A stretch of DNA of 64,000 nucleotides from Gnetum montanum (lineage: Eukaryota > Streptophyta > Gnetopsida > Gnetales > Gnetaceae): positions 481,305 to 545,304 of the forward strand of contig MNCI01033650.1 in NCBI GenBank assembly GCA_015680685.1, in the 5' to 3' direction. Under the pieces are notes generated by a model. It was given only the letters and a program-made list of their open reading frames with translations. It was not told where the DNA came from and searched no databases. Position 1 is the first letter of the stretch. Each line of letters starts with the position of its first letter. Shown here in pieces: positions 1 to 11,629 of this stretch. A program made the position numbers and the translations under genes.

Positions 1-805
1 ATTAGGTCATTCCTTGGACACACTGGCTACTACAGGAGATTTATCGAGAACTTCTCCAAAGTCGCCAAGCCGTTGGTGGAATTAACGAAAAAAGATGCAC
101 CATTCGAATGGACCAGGGAATGTGAATGAGCATTCCAAACTCTCAAACAGAGGCTTGTGAAAACTCCCATTCTACAAGCCCTAGACTAGTCCAGGCCGTT
201 CCATATCATGACCGATGCATCTAATTACACCTTAGGAGCCATACTAACTCAATTAGATGAAAAAAATGACCTTATTACATCCACTATGCCAGTAAGAGTA
301 TCACCGGTGCACAACTCAACTACACGACTACGGAAAAGGAATTAATGGTTGTAGTGTTTGCACTGGATAAATTTAGGCACTATGTATTGGGCTACAAAGT
401 ATACATCCATACAGATCATAGTGCAATTAGGTTCCTTATGAACAAGCCAACGGTTAGCCCATGTATCATAAGTTGGTTGGTAATTCTTCAGGAGTTTGAT
501 ATAACAATAGTAGACCGCAAAGGCATCGAGAATGTACTCACCAATCACCTATCTCGGTTGTGTTGGAACAACAAAGAGGATGAATATGCTATATTTGACC
601 ATTTTCCTAATGAAACCCTCTTTGTCAGTGTAGTAAATGATCAACCCACAGAAATAAATTGGTATAGTAGAATTCTTACTTATCTCATTTCCCAACAAAT
701 ACCACAAGGGTTGGACTTTAGGAAGAAACAACAGTTTCTTCACAAAACCAAGTACTTCATGGAAATCCAGGGACAACTCTGTAAAGTTTGTCCTGATGGC
801 TTGGT
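1..805 (+). pseudogene. RT C-terminal end and RNase H of element A (broken)
   Basis: The first codons read as the RT/RNase H connection (a [18 protein letters not shown]-type stretch), followed by the RNase H TDAS motif (Asp codon 214-216), a TTEKELM stretch and HTDHSA near 405-425. Then comes the LQEFDITIVDRKG / NHLSRL tail typical of Athila-type RNase H. The enzyme would remove RNA from the RNA-DNA hybrid in reverse transcription. Reading is blocked by TGA at about 127 and TAG at about 187, and the frame changes near 268 in a run of A, so no functional product is expected. The most open piece is 345-809. Confidence 0.85.
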
Positions 806-1954
806 TTGATGGTGTGTGCTTGATAAGGATCAATTAAAGGTTCTCTAGGATGCTCATGAGGGCCCCTGTGGGGGTCACTATGCCAGGAGATGAACGGCTA
901 CCAAGGTCCTGCTTGCTATTGGCCAACACTATTTCGGGATGCCCATCATTTCACCCAATCCTGTGAACACTGCCAACGTGATGGTGGAATGACTGCTAGA
1001 ATGGAGGGTCCGCAACAATGGATCCAACCTTTGAAATCCTTCGATATCTGGGGAATCGATTTTATGGAGCCTATCACACCGATGTCCAACGAAAAAGCAT
1101 ACATCATCGTCACTATTGATTACTTAACCAAATGGGTTGAAGCAGCCGTACTAATAGATTGCACATCCTCTACGGCTACATGATTTGTACAACAACAAAT
1201 CGTAAACAGGTTTGGTGTGCCGCGTGCACTCATCTCTGATAATGGAACACATTTTACAGGTGCAACCTTTCGTAAATTGATGCAACACTTAGGGGTTGAG
1301 AATAAATTGACCACACCTTATCATCCCCAAGCTAATGGCCAAGCCGAGGTTACTAACCCGGAGATTACCAGAATATTAACGAGAATGGTTAGCAAATATA
1401 GACGAGACTGGAGCACAAAATTAAACGACGCTCTCTGGGCATACCGCTCTGCTTGGAAGCTTCCTACCAGCTATTCTCCCTATGAGTTAGTGTACCAGAA
1501 ACTACCCAAGCTTCCCATATAGAATGAGCTCCGTACACTATCCATGGCTTGCGACCTTCACCTAGACCTTGACCTAGCACAAAAACAACATCTGGCAACT
1601 TTGAATGTGCTAGACGAGAATAGATTGATTGCACTATCATTAAATGAGTTGCACAAGGCACACAGTAAACAACGTCATGACTTAAGGATTCGAAGGTTTA
1701 GGTACCAACCAGGAGACAAGGTCCTTTACTGGAATCCCACGCACATACCTCAGCGTACGAAATTCCAAACATTATGGGAAGGACCCTATATTATTTATAC
1801 AACCTTCCCCTCTAGAGCCATGATGATATACAAGCCTAACAACCCGGATAAAAGATTATTGATTAATGTACAACAAAAAAAAATTTTCTATGAACCCACA
1901 ACAGCCAGTATAAGTTACACATCCACTAGCGAGCAACCTCGCTCTCTATTTTGA
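806..1954 (+). pseudogene. Integrase of element A (broken, catalytic DDE present)
   Basis: Integrase inserts the retrotransposon cDNA into the genome. An N-terminal zinc-finger remnant with CEHCQ lies at about 965-980. The catalytic core keeps all three acidic residues: Asp in GIDFM (codon 1058-1060), Asp in SDNGTHF (1238-1240) and Glu in NGQAEV (1346-1348). The last two are 35 residues apart, the classical DX35E spacing. A C-terminal GPYII module follows at about 1780, with no chromodomain. In-frame stops (after the STAT residues near 1183, and near 1522) break the protein, but the frame itself is kept from 890 to 1954. It is a pol remnant, not a host gene. Confidence 0.88.
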
Positions 1955-2219
1955 ATCTCTTCCTTGCAATTCAGTCATGGGGGAGATGGCCACCTATGTT
2001 AACCATATGGGGCCCTCAATTCCTTTTCAATTTTTATTTTACACGTTTTTGTTTTACAAGTTTTTGTTTTATAACATTGTTATACTTCTTCCATTTGTGT
2101 GTGTGTATGTGTGTGTGTGTGATCCACCTATAAGTTTGTCACCTAATAAGTGTTCTGCATGATGGTATGAACTATTTTCATATTGATTGCTAATGTTTGC
2201 TTTTAACCTTTAATTTACG

Positions 2220-2349
2220 ATGTTGACACTAAGGTATGTTTCTCTTGATATGGAAGGAAATGAGTTCACTTCATCCATCCATCNAATGTTGACACTAAGG
2301 TATGTTTCTCTTGATATGGAAGGAAATGAGTTCACTTCATCCATCCATC
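2220..2349. repeat. 64-bp direct duplication around a single N (probable assembly artefact)
   Basis: Bases 2220-2283 recur at 2286-2349 with N at 2284. A perfect duplicate separated by exactly one N is what results when two overlapping contig ends are placed side by side instead of merged. The same pattern occurs at N positions 3102, 4678, 30772 and 31213. Confidence 0.75.
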
Positions 2350-3055
2350 CACCAATTTCTATGGTCTCTCTCGACTTGGAAATGTATAGTCCCTTTCATA
2401 ATAAGAACTTTAACAAATCAGTGATCGGGCATTTCTCAAACTAAGGAAGGACTCAAGGTTTGAAAAGGGTGTGACTTCAAGGGAACTTGATGCTTTTGTG
2501 TTGGCCATTCTCTTGGGTGCTTGGATGTTTTCTTCTTGGGTTTTCTTACCGTTCCGATGTTACCCAAACCATCAGGAAGCTTAGACAATAAAAATAAGAA
2601 GTCTTTGCATGGTGTGGTTCTCATGCATAAAAACACAAAAAAAAAAATAAGTGAGAATTCAAAGCACACCCCTTAGACAGAATAAACCTAGGCTACAAGC
2701 AGTGGTTATGGAACCAAAAGTGTTCCCTCTAACTAAGGCCCTTCTCACTTCCCATTCTCTCCTTTATTTCGTCAGAATGGTGGTGACTCTTGGGGAAGGC
2801 ATTCTTGTTATCCAAGTGGACAATTTAGCGAAATGCATTGATGCGAAGTCATTGGATGTGGTTGGTTTGAGGCCATACTTGGAATGAGATTTGCTAAGTC
2901 ACATTAATCATGAAACACACAAGGGGCTGTACACCACCTTGTTCTTGGGATTCCATTCCATCCTCTTCTCTCCACCCTTCTCTCCATTGTTCACCTCATT
3001 GCCGATTGTATCATTAGTATATATTTTGGTAGATACATTGTTTTCTTTTTGGTAT

Positions 3056-3149
3056 ATTCTTGCGGTTAAGCCTTTAACTCTTACTCCAAAAGACATTCTT
3101 ANCATTCTTGCGGTTAAGCCTTTAACTCTTACTCCAAAAGACATTCTTA
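3056..3149. repeat. 46-bp direct duplication around a single N (probable assembly artefact)
   Basis: Bases 3056-3101 recur at 3104-3149 with N at 3102. The related minus-strand copy of this region (near 34190-34260) has the segment once, which supports an unmerged contig overlap rather than a real tandem duplication. Confidence 0.75.
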
Positions 3150-3557
3150 GAGCCTACAGACTCTTTGAATGTGGGTTTGTCAGGGCATTAAGGGCATGGG
3201 CCTACTTTGGGGAGGACCCACTGACATTCCTATTTGGAGCATTAGTTAAATTCTTTCCCTTAACATTTTGCAATTAATTTTATTTTGTTCATTTCCATCT
3301 TGACATCCATTTCATCGATGCCATAGTTGTCCCTTTTTATCTATCTTTCTTACTCCTTTTCTTTCTCCATTCTAACACTACTGGAGGTTCGCAATTACTC
3401 ATGGGGGTACGGGGCCTGATTTTTTTGATTTTCTCTTAGCCGCAAATTTTTTCAATTTTTTCCTAACCCCTACACCTTTGGTAGTCATCATTAATACATC
3501 CCCAAATCCGCAATTAGCCATACCACAACCTAGCCAATGGACTTGCACCGAAGCAAG

Positions 3558-3617
3558 GTATTAATTACATGATGATTCATTTACCTTTGCTAATATATGA
3601 TTGTGTTCTGTGTGCAG
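3558..3617 (+). promoter_or_regulatory. Predicted 60-nt intron in the 3' region of element A
   Basis: The donor reads CAAG/GTATTAAT (GT at 3558), the branch-site-like CTAAT is at 3590-3594 and the acceptor reads GTGCAG/ATGG (AG at 3616-3617). Four other elements have the same three signals with the same spacing: 19223-19279, 25213-25272, 33736-33795 and 63816-63876. The ATG follows the acceptor at once. No transcript is available, so splicing is inferred. Confidence 0.45.
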
Positions 3618-3979
3618 ATGGTGATCATACAACAACGGATTGGATCTGGAGCAAATAACTTGGAATGGAGCCGTGCTACAGCAGTCATGCAAGGAGCAAG
3701 ATCGATGGTGCGCTTACTGATGGAGAAACGAAAGGCACAATCTTGGCGTTGGCAGCAGCAACACTTCTTTCTCTCTCTCTTTCTCAGCTGCCAACTAAGG
3801 CCTAATGTCAATGTAATAAGGTGTTCACCCTTGTTGTCATGAACACCAGTTTTGTCAAGTCTTGTAATGATGATCCGTTCACATGTCATCCCATTAGTTC
3901 CATTCCCCTCAATAATCCCATACCTTCCCAATATTTTGTAAGGAACTCGAGGACAAGTTTTCATTCAATCATGGGGGTA

Positions 3980-5035
3980 TGATGAGACATGATTCGCATG
4001 AGCCGCGATATTGCGTCGTCCCCTACGATATCGCGGTCTGCCGCCATATCTATAAATAAGAGGGGGCTCTCCCTTGTTTCCCCATCCTGAGTTAGAAGTA
4101 GGGAAACTCTGGCAGCTTGATCACTCCAGAGATAGAATATTTTCCATGTGCCCGTAGTAGGAGTCCTAAAGTGAACAAATATTTATTCGAGCAACATTGT
4201 ACCTGAACATAAGTTGTGTACGGAAATAAAGACGAACTTCCTAGATAAACCTTACAGTGCATGGAATAGGATTTTATTTATTGTTTTCTCTCTCACCCTT
4301 AAACTCCTAGAATGCAGTATGAGTACGACTTGATTACGAGCATCTAAGGATGTGTACAGTTAGTCCAGGAATCGACTACTCATCACAACGCGGTATGAGT
4401 ACGACTTGATTACGAGCATCTAGTGTGACTACTTGGTAACCCAGTGGCGTATTCAGGATTTGCGCTTGGTAATCCCAATGGTAGTCGTGCACCAAGATGT
4501 GTACGGTTAGTCAAGGAATCGGCTGCTCATCGCACTTAGGCTAGATTAGCTTTCTCAACCCTTTCCTCCTAGTTAAGTGCCTCAGTACGACCACTTTGAG
4601 CACGTGCATTACGTGCAGTGATCCCAGCAATGATTAGAGTTTAGTAGCCACGATTGCATCGGTTCAGGGTGTGTACGNCGATTAGAGTTTAGTAGCCACG
4701 ATTGCATCGGTTCAGGGTGTGTACGCTAAGTGGGAACGGATGCTGATGCTAGGTTAATTTAGACTTAGTCATTAGTTAGAATTAGTACTTAGTTTCTCAA
4801 CCCTTCACCTTGTTAGCATAGGAGACATAAAACATAAAAGACTATAAAAATCATATACCTCGGACTTACTTAACCATACACCGTGACAACTACAAGTAAG
4901 TTTGGGAAGACAACGAATGATTAACCCCAAATGTTCCATGGGGCATGTAGGCACTTAGTCTGCGGAGTTCGACCGGATCACGCGTGCTATGCTCGTTTCG
5001 TATGGTTGAGTGTAGGGGTACCTTGCCACTCATCA
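3980..5035 (+). repeat. 3' LTR of element A
   Basis: It begins TGATGAG directly after the TCATGGGGGTA tract and ends CTCATCA, giving perfect 7-bp terminal inverted repeats with canonical TG/CA ends. The U3 part holds CGATAT(T/C)GCG motifs at about 4007 and 4046-4055 region, followed by a TATAAATAAGAG box at 4051. The U5 part holds a repeated unit beginning GAGTACGACTTGATTACGAG. Length is about 1.06 kb, including an artificial duplication around N 4678. Confidence 0.92.
4632..4725. repeat. 46-bp direct duplication around a single N inside the LTR (probable assembly artefact)
   Basis: Bases 4632-4677 recur at 4680-4725 with N at 4678. Other LTR copies in the window carry this segment once, so the LTR is probably about 48 bp shorter than it appears. 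Confidence 0.75.
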
Positions 5036-7439
5036 ACAAGGATCCAATTAATCTAACTCTAAAGGTAAGGATAGATGTAAGAATGTGTCAAATTCTAATT
5101 TTGATCATTTTTCAATAAAATGTTGGATTTTTTAAGGAAGAGGCCATGTGGCCTCTGAATGTCTTAGCAATGGTAGGTTGCAAGGAACAAAGAGGACTGA
5201 TATGGAAATGAAAAAGACAAACTTCTACACTAGTTGGGATGATGGTGAGAAAAGGGAAGAAGAAGTAGATGACTTCAAAACAGATTCTTAGCTCATGTGC
5301 ATGGCACTTACAAATTTACTACAAGTTACTAATGAATCAAGAAGTAAGTATGACAAAAGGTATAGTGAATTACGAGAAGAAATTCTCATTCTACATTATC
5401 TACTTAAGAAGGTAAAGAAATCTATGAATAAAATATTCTATGCAATTCACACCAAATTAAAAGGAGAAATCTCATAGATAAAGGCTAAGATTCAACAACT
5501 ATCCCCTTTAAATGAAGAATGCAGAAGTTTTCAAGAAGGAGAGGTTCATGAAAAACAACCTAGGAATGAAGATCTTGAAAAAGTCTCACAAGAGGATACA
5601 AGCTCTAGCTAAAGCATAATTAGGTTTGGTAACCCCATTCATAAGGTGGACATTTTATTTGTCTATAAAAATTGGGGAAGTAAATAAGACTTTGATTATC
5701 CTCATGTTAAAAAAAAATTACATTGATGCTTGGTCTTGCCAAAAAGTTCCTAGTAAGGATATTTTGTAGGAAGTAGCTACTGGAGATCAAGAAATTGTAA
5801 AATTTCTCAAAAAGATGAATGATATAGAAAGTGATCAAAAATTTTTCCATCATAAAGGAAATGAACAAGCTTGGGCATCATGCAAAGAAATCGATGAAAG
5901 AAATTTAAAAAATAAAGAAGTACCCTATGATAAAGGACCTCATCTCAAACTTCATTAGTCTTTTGCATCTCAATTGCATGTAAGGTAAGTTATGGTAAGT
6001 TTCCTTGCTTGCTAGAAATTGTGTCAGTTTTTTATTTTTCAAGAACGACTAATTTGTTTTGACATGGAAAATTAGCTCCAAGTTCTACAAATTTTTAGAT
6101 AAGTACATATGTAGAAAGAGATATTTGGTATTAGTGAGGCATTATTGGAATATTTGATTATGTTATCTTTTGTGAATATATGAAAGTGATGTGATTAGTT
6201 TATTTTTATGATTGAATGGAATCTTGTGCTACTTTTAAAAGTTTTTATTGAAAAATCATCTTTTGGATTCTTAACTAAATTGTATTGGTTTCAAGTTGTT
6301 TAAAACCCTTGCATGGATAAAAAGCTTTTCTTTCACTATATGTCTTGTATGGCATTGTGCTTCCCTCTAAAATCACAATGTTCAATTTCTTTTGAAAGAT
6401 ATTTTTTATATATGATAATTCAAGCATTTGAATTGGTACCTTTGATGAAATTCATGAATCTTTTGAGAAAAGAAACATTTCAAGAGGAATTATCATTAAT
6501 AGAAGACATAGTCTCAATACTTGATCTTATGTGGCACTGCAGGATAGTACTTTGATGATAAAAAGAACCATGACGATTACTTCATAAGTACAAGCTAATC
6601 CAAAGAGGCCCAAAGGGAGCATTAAAATAAAAAGGATATCTGCACATATGCAAGGGGAGCCTGTACCTCATTAACATAGTTCAATTATGCCCTGGACAAG
6701 ATGTATTATAATACACAATATGATTACACATTATTGAAAAAGCACAGGTTCAACAATGCCAATCATGCTATATACTGATAACGCATTGGAGTGAACAACC
6801 CATAACCAGTCAAAATCGCCCAAAAAAACCAGAAGCAATAGCTCTGGTTTCTGCAAGATCAAATCAATCGGACCCACAATGAGCCTGAATCCAACAACCA
6901 CACCTAGAACCAATTCTTCCAGAAAACTGAATCCAACAAGACCTAGAAGAATAATCCACTGCAACAGTCTCAGATTGACCAGACCCAGCACCAGCAGTTT
7001 CAGAAATTCTCCCAGCCTTCTGGAAACCCCGCAGATGGCACCGAACCACAGCAGGAGCAGCAGCAATTTCAACAATTATCACAGCCCTAAGGCAACCATA
7101 GCAGCAGCGGCATGGAAAAGAAACAAGAAATCCCGCAATCATCACCGCCAGTGAAGAACCATTGGAAAAAAAGGGGGGACCAAAGATTTACGGAGGCCTA
7201 GGTAAGGTCCCTCCATCCATAGCCTCCGTGCCATCCAAGCCTTCACCGCGCCACACCGCTGCCACTGATCACATGCCACTACAAAGCCCCTCCCTTCTGC
7301 GCTGCTGCGTATTTGCAACGGAAAGCTTGCAGCCCCTTTCATGAATTTAAAAAAAAAATAAAATAAAATAAAAAACCTTATTAAGTATGTATTGGATTTA
7401 ATACCATCTCGCCTTGCGCAATCGAGCATGCCATATTTT
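5036..7439. other. Repeat-derived or intergenic sequence without an intact gene
   Basis: No intact gene is seen. A coding-like remnant lies at 5190-5990 (listed separately). The stretch 6300-6560 is AT-rich with one short frame. The stretch 6860-7160 is compositionally biased, with Ser/Pro/Asn-rich reading on one strand and Leu-rich on the other, and I do not recognise a family. I see no splice-bounded plant gene. Confidence 0.5.
5190..5990 (+). pseudogene. Degenerate coding-like remnant, possibly retrotransposon gag linker
   Basis: Read on the plus strand, the piece has an acidic stretch (DDGEKREEEVDD) followed at 5295-5477 by a Lys/Glu-rich helical segment containing NESRSKYDKRYSELREEI. 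This resembles the acidic and coiled-coil part of Ty1/copia gag polyproteins. Further on (5770-5960) a different frame gives a charged stretch with EVATGDQEIVKFLKKMN, which I do not recognise. Several stops and shifts are present. The copia assignment is a weak impression. Confidence 0.25.
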
Positions 7440-7900
7440 AACTAATTTTAACTTGATTTTTACGCTCGTTTACCTTGTTATAATTTTATTTTACCTTGTT
7501 TTACCGAGACTCACCTTGCTTTTGCCACGTAGCTACTTTGCCCTAGTGAAATTGGCCTCCTACTTCGGCCTACCAAGGTCTAAAACTCGCAAAATGTCAT
7601 CATTTTTTACATCATTCGGCCCTGTTCACCACTCTTTCCCATCATTTGGCATTGTTTGGACCTTGATTGACTTGATTTGATGTCATGTGACATTGTTAAG
7701 GCATTATTTTACCTTGTTTGATACCATTTTACAAGGTTTTGACCATCATTTGGCATTGGTTTCACCCTGTTTGCCTAACCTACCCCTTGTGGCTTCTATT
7801 GACCATGTTTTGATCTTGTTTAGCATTGATTTGATTTGTTTTGATCCAAATTTGCTTTATTGTTAGAGTATTTTATATTGTTTTTTACATTATTTAACAA
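7440..7900. repeat. Degenerate short tandem repeat (TTACCTTGTTTTGAC-like)
   Basis: Loosely repeated 10-15 bp units built from ACCTTGTTT, GGCATTGTTT and TTTGACC fill about 450 bp. The reverse complement of this pattern fills 22780-23260. The units are too diverged to give a firm period by eye. Confidence 0.5.
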
Positions 7901-10189
7901 TTTTATAACACAAGTGCCACTTGATGTGCTTATCTTGACATGCAAGATTAAGCTAGGAGGATAAGGGAGCAAATTCAACTAGCCTTAAGGCTTGGATGAG
8001 ATCCTTCTCGTGATGTTGTTAGACCAAGATGGCCACAAAATATCCAAACCTTAAGCACTGAAACCCTTCTACTATACAACCATAACACCCTAAAGTAGCC
8101 TAATGGCCATTAACCTTGAAGCCAAAAACATCACGGAGGGTCCCTTAATCAAAGTTCCCATCTAAAAACATAATGTTGAGGAGAAAGCACTTGAAACCAA
8201 GTTCCTCACCAAAACTTAAGCCTACTCATGACATCATCAAACCCTTGCAATGCAACATCAAAGCCATTACATAGCCCTAATTACATCTAACACTCACATG
8301 TTTGCTTTTAGTGTTGTTTATCATTGTTGACAGGTTGTAACAAATGACTGATGTTGATGACTCCGATGGTCTACAACAAGCGAGCTTGCATGCTCTCCCT
8401 CTCTCTCAATCTCTCTATATGGCATAGTAAATGAACTACAAGTTTTGTAAATCTGATGCACATTGCACAGATTTCTTTATGTTGTAATGATAATGACCTA
8501 TGGTGACCTATTTTGCTAATTCTCTCATATAACCCTATGCAATGTCATTTAACAACATGTTTTCTTATTCTTTTGGAATTGTGCTTACAAGATGAAGCCT
8601 GAAGTCATTGCAAAGGTGTAGCTCATCACAGCAGCTAGTTACCATGTGACCTTGATGTGTAAGATTTGGTTAGCTTACCCTGCTATACCAAGAGTGTTTG
8701 TTTCACATCATTCTCATTACCATTTCTTAAGCCCAATCCCATAGCCTAATTATAACCTTCCTTGCCCTAAGTGACTTATGTTTAACACTCATGCATTATG
8801 ATCATGTGACATTCCCTTCATCATGCTCCACCATCAAGTCTATTAAATGTAACACACCTCATTCAATGGAAAAACAAAATCAAACCTGACCTTGCTAATG
8901 AAATCCAATGAAGGATTCACTAAAAAAAAAAGTGAATTGCCAAGAAGTTGAAAGATCAATGAAGACCAAAAGACAAACCACAAGCTTCAAACAAGTAAAG
9001 GGAGAAGCCTAATGGCCAAAGAAACCTTGGGGTAAGGTGTTGGCTCCTTAAAAACATTACCTAGTGAGTAACACTTCGAAACACGAAGCACAAAGACCAC
9101 ATTGATTAGTCAAAATGTCATTGCCATAATCATAACCATGATGTCAATAGTTGGAACTTATTGTTAATCCTTGTGACCACTTCCTCATGACCAAATATAG
9201 CCTTTAACCTCTATCACCTTATCATAACCTTATGTCATCATCATAAGCACTCTTTGGTATGGTTCAACAACTACAAAATCAAGTGTGGAAAGGAAATATT
9301 GGTGATGGACCTACATTGGTCTTTTGCATTCTTTGTTAATGTCTCTCAAATCAATCCTCCAAATATCAACAAAGAGGGATCAATGAAACACCACCAAGAA
9401 AATTAATGTTGCAACCCTTTTGCATTGTAACCTTCACCTTCAAACCTAAGGCTAGAATTTCATTGTCAAATGTGAGGTTTGTAGGCCATGAGTTGCAACC
9501 TCACATGAACTTTTGGGGATAAAAAATACCTTCTAAGTTATTGTAGCCTTACTTTGTAGGTGGAAAAAGTTATATCAAGTCTATATTTGGGTTTGGGAAG
9601 GCCGAGAATGCCTTAGGAACTACCAAATTTCATGTTTTCATGGGTTTAGCATGGCCATAACCTCAACTACACTAGAACCACCTACACCCAACATTGGAAG
9701 TGTTGGATTTTCATTTTCCTAGTAATGACCAGTGTAGTTTCCATAATCCCTAGCATGGATGCCACAAGGCTAGTGTTGGAGTTGTTGGATTTCCATTTTC
9801 TCATGAAGCTAGCGTTGGAGTGGGTGGGGTTTTGTTTTTTCTAGTTAGGCTAGCATTACTCCAACAAGGCCAGCGTGGATCCAACAATTCTAGCATGGAT
9901 GCCATAAGGCTAGCATAGTTGGATGAAGGTAGTATAGTTGCAAAAGTTTGTTTACTATTTATGGTATCTAGTATAGTTTTGATGGACTAGGTGCATCAAA
10001 ACTTATCATAAATGGATAACTATGCTGGGCATAATGGCCTACCACACCTACAAACCACATCAATCTGTCAATAATCATGGCAAAAAATTTGCAGCAACAA
10101 ATTAAAGATCATCAACCTGTTTAAACAAAATTCTAACGCTTTGAAAGGACATTTTTGGAAAACTAGCAATTGGTCGAGCATTAGAAACT
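7901..10189. other. Unclassified sequence, probably old repeat
   Basis: No gene or recognisable TE protein is seen on either strand, and only short frames occur. At 9690-9960 the phrase GGCTAGCGTTGGAGTTGTTGG and variants recurs loosely with CTAGCATGGATGCCA(C/T)AAGG (9767 and 9891 regions), suggesting a local degenerate repeat. Confidence 0.4.
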
Positions 10190-10575
10190 CCCAGAGAAAT
10201 TGGCCAATACAAAAAATTCAAGCACATATCTTACCCCCTTTACAACTAATGCTACACATACCTTACCCCCTTGGCAACCAACACTGCTTATACTTTACCC
10301 CCCTTTGCAACCAATGTTGCAATTACCTTGCCCCCTTTACAACCAATACTCCACATACCTTACCCCTTTCACAACCAACACTGCACATGATTTACCCCTC
10401 TTTGCAACCAATGCTGAAGTTACCTTACCCTCTTTGTAACTGCCACTGCACATACCTTACCCCCTTGGCAACTAATGTTGCATGTACTTTAACCCTCTTT
10501 TCAACCAACACTACAATTACCTTATCCCCTTTACAATCAATGCTGCAATTACCTTACCCATTTTTCAACCATCAT
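10190..10575. repeat. 33-bp minisatellite, about 11 diverged copies
   Basis: The unit is about 32-33 bp, around CAACCAATGCTGCACATACC followed by TTACCCCCTTTG. Because 33 is a multiple of three it gives an open frame with an 11-residue period (TYLTPFTTNAT-like units) at 10141-10602. The frame is most simply a by-product of the repeat, since there is no signal of a surrounding gene. Confidence 0.75.
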
Positions 10576-11629
10576 AACAGATCCACATTTAAGAACCAGT
10601 GAGGAGTTTCAAAAGTTGAAGTTTGGAAGCACCTGGATCATGCAACCGACTGCAAAACACAAATTCTTGGTTTCACTAAACTTCAAGTACCATTCCAGAA
10701 ACACCTTGTGCATTGGGGCATACACTTGTACACCTTGAAACTCTGATCTTGTAATATTTTTATTATTTTAATAAAAATCAATAATTCATTTATCTATGTA
10801 AGTTTATTCCAAGTTTAAATTTTGTGCTTTTTCTTAGATTAGATCTACATTCTCTATTACATTATATTGCACCTTTTACACTTTTTAAGTCCTTGGGTAA
10901 TTGACAAGATCATCGAGGATGCTTTAGATCCTCTTCTCAAAGGTCCTTTGGATTCAAAATTAAGCTATTTCACCTAGAATTATCGATTTTTTAGCACCAA
11001 ATTTTTTAAGCATTACACAAACTTTCGTTTTCTCACTGAATAAGATGTGTTACACTCAGTGATCTTGGTTGACAAAACATGTTCAAGGAGATGCCACATG
11101 ACCATGGTGCATGAACGTTAAACATGGGCTTTGAATCTTAGCAAGGCAAGGAGGGTTGCAGTTTGGTTATGAGGCTATGGCTAAGGATGAGTAATGGAGA
11201 TGATGTGAAGTAAGCACTATTGATAAGATTCAACAAGCTAATCAAATCTTGTGTATCAAGATTACATGGTGACTCACCTTTGTGATGAATCACACCCTAC
11301 GATGGCTTCAAGCTCATCCTGCAAGCATAACTCTAAGAGGATAATTAAACAAGTTAAAGAATATATGTGATTACAATAGATTGTATAAGGTTACATGAGA
11401 CAATAAGCAAATATAGGCCATCATAGGTTACAACTGGCAAAACATGAGAAATCTATATTTTGTTTTATATATTCGTAAAACATTTGGACTGCTTTGAGAT
11501 GCCAAAAAGAGATAAGAGGGCATGCTAGCTTGCTTATTGTAGGCTACTCAAGTTGTCTATGTTAATCATTCATCCAAAGCTATAAACAAAGGCAAACAAA
11601 GGCTACAAGCAAATAGGTCAATGTTAAAT
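10576..11629. other. Non-coding flank of the Tat-like element
   Basis: No gene is visible. The stretch 10740-10800 has AATAAAA-rich sequence like a polyadenylation region. The rest lies on the 3' side of the minus-strand pol fragment and may contain its 3' untranslated region and LTR, but I cannot find LTR ends. Confidence 0.35.

Larger units (their letters stand above)
1955..3979 (+). other. 3' non-coding region of element A
   Basis: About 2 kb separates the integrase stop from the 3' LTR, much longer than in most gypsy elements but usual for Athila, which often carries an env-like ORF here. The motif TCATGGGGG(A/T) occurs at 1975, 3399 and 3969, the last as the polypurine-like tract touching the LTR. 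A (TG)n run is at 2096-2121. A predicted 60-nt intron (3558-3617) lies directly before an ATG at 3618 that opens 75 codons ending at 3842. Two single-N direct duplications lie here as well. Confidence 0.7.
1..5035 (+). mobile_element. Athila-like Ty3/gypsy retrotransposon A, 5' part outside window
   Basis: The order RT tail, RNase H, integrase, 2-kb non-coding 3' region, polypurine-like tract and LTR on one strand is that of a Ty3/gypsy element. The integrase ends without a chromodomain, and the RNase H and integrase wording is closest to the Athila lineage known to me. The element is dead: stops near 127 and 187, a frame change near 268 in an A-run, and further stops in integrase. The 3' LTR ends at 5035. 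The five bases after it, ACAAG, should match the sequence before the 5' LTR, which is outside the window. Confidence 0.9.

Noticed and set aside
5036-5040. ACAAG after element A as proof of a target duplication
   Set aside because: The matching copy before the 5' LTR is outside the window, so it cannot be confirmed.
6731-7429. Leu-rich and Ser/Pro-rich frames on both strands
   Set aside because: Overlapping frames on both strands reflect biased composition; no signal peptide plus domain arrangement or exon signals could be supported.
10190-10575. CRISPR-like array
   Set aside because: Units are contiguous and diverged with no unique spacers, in a plant nuclear context; it is a minisatellite.
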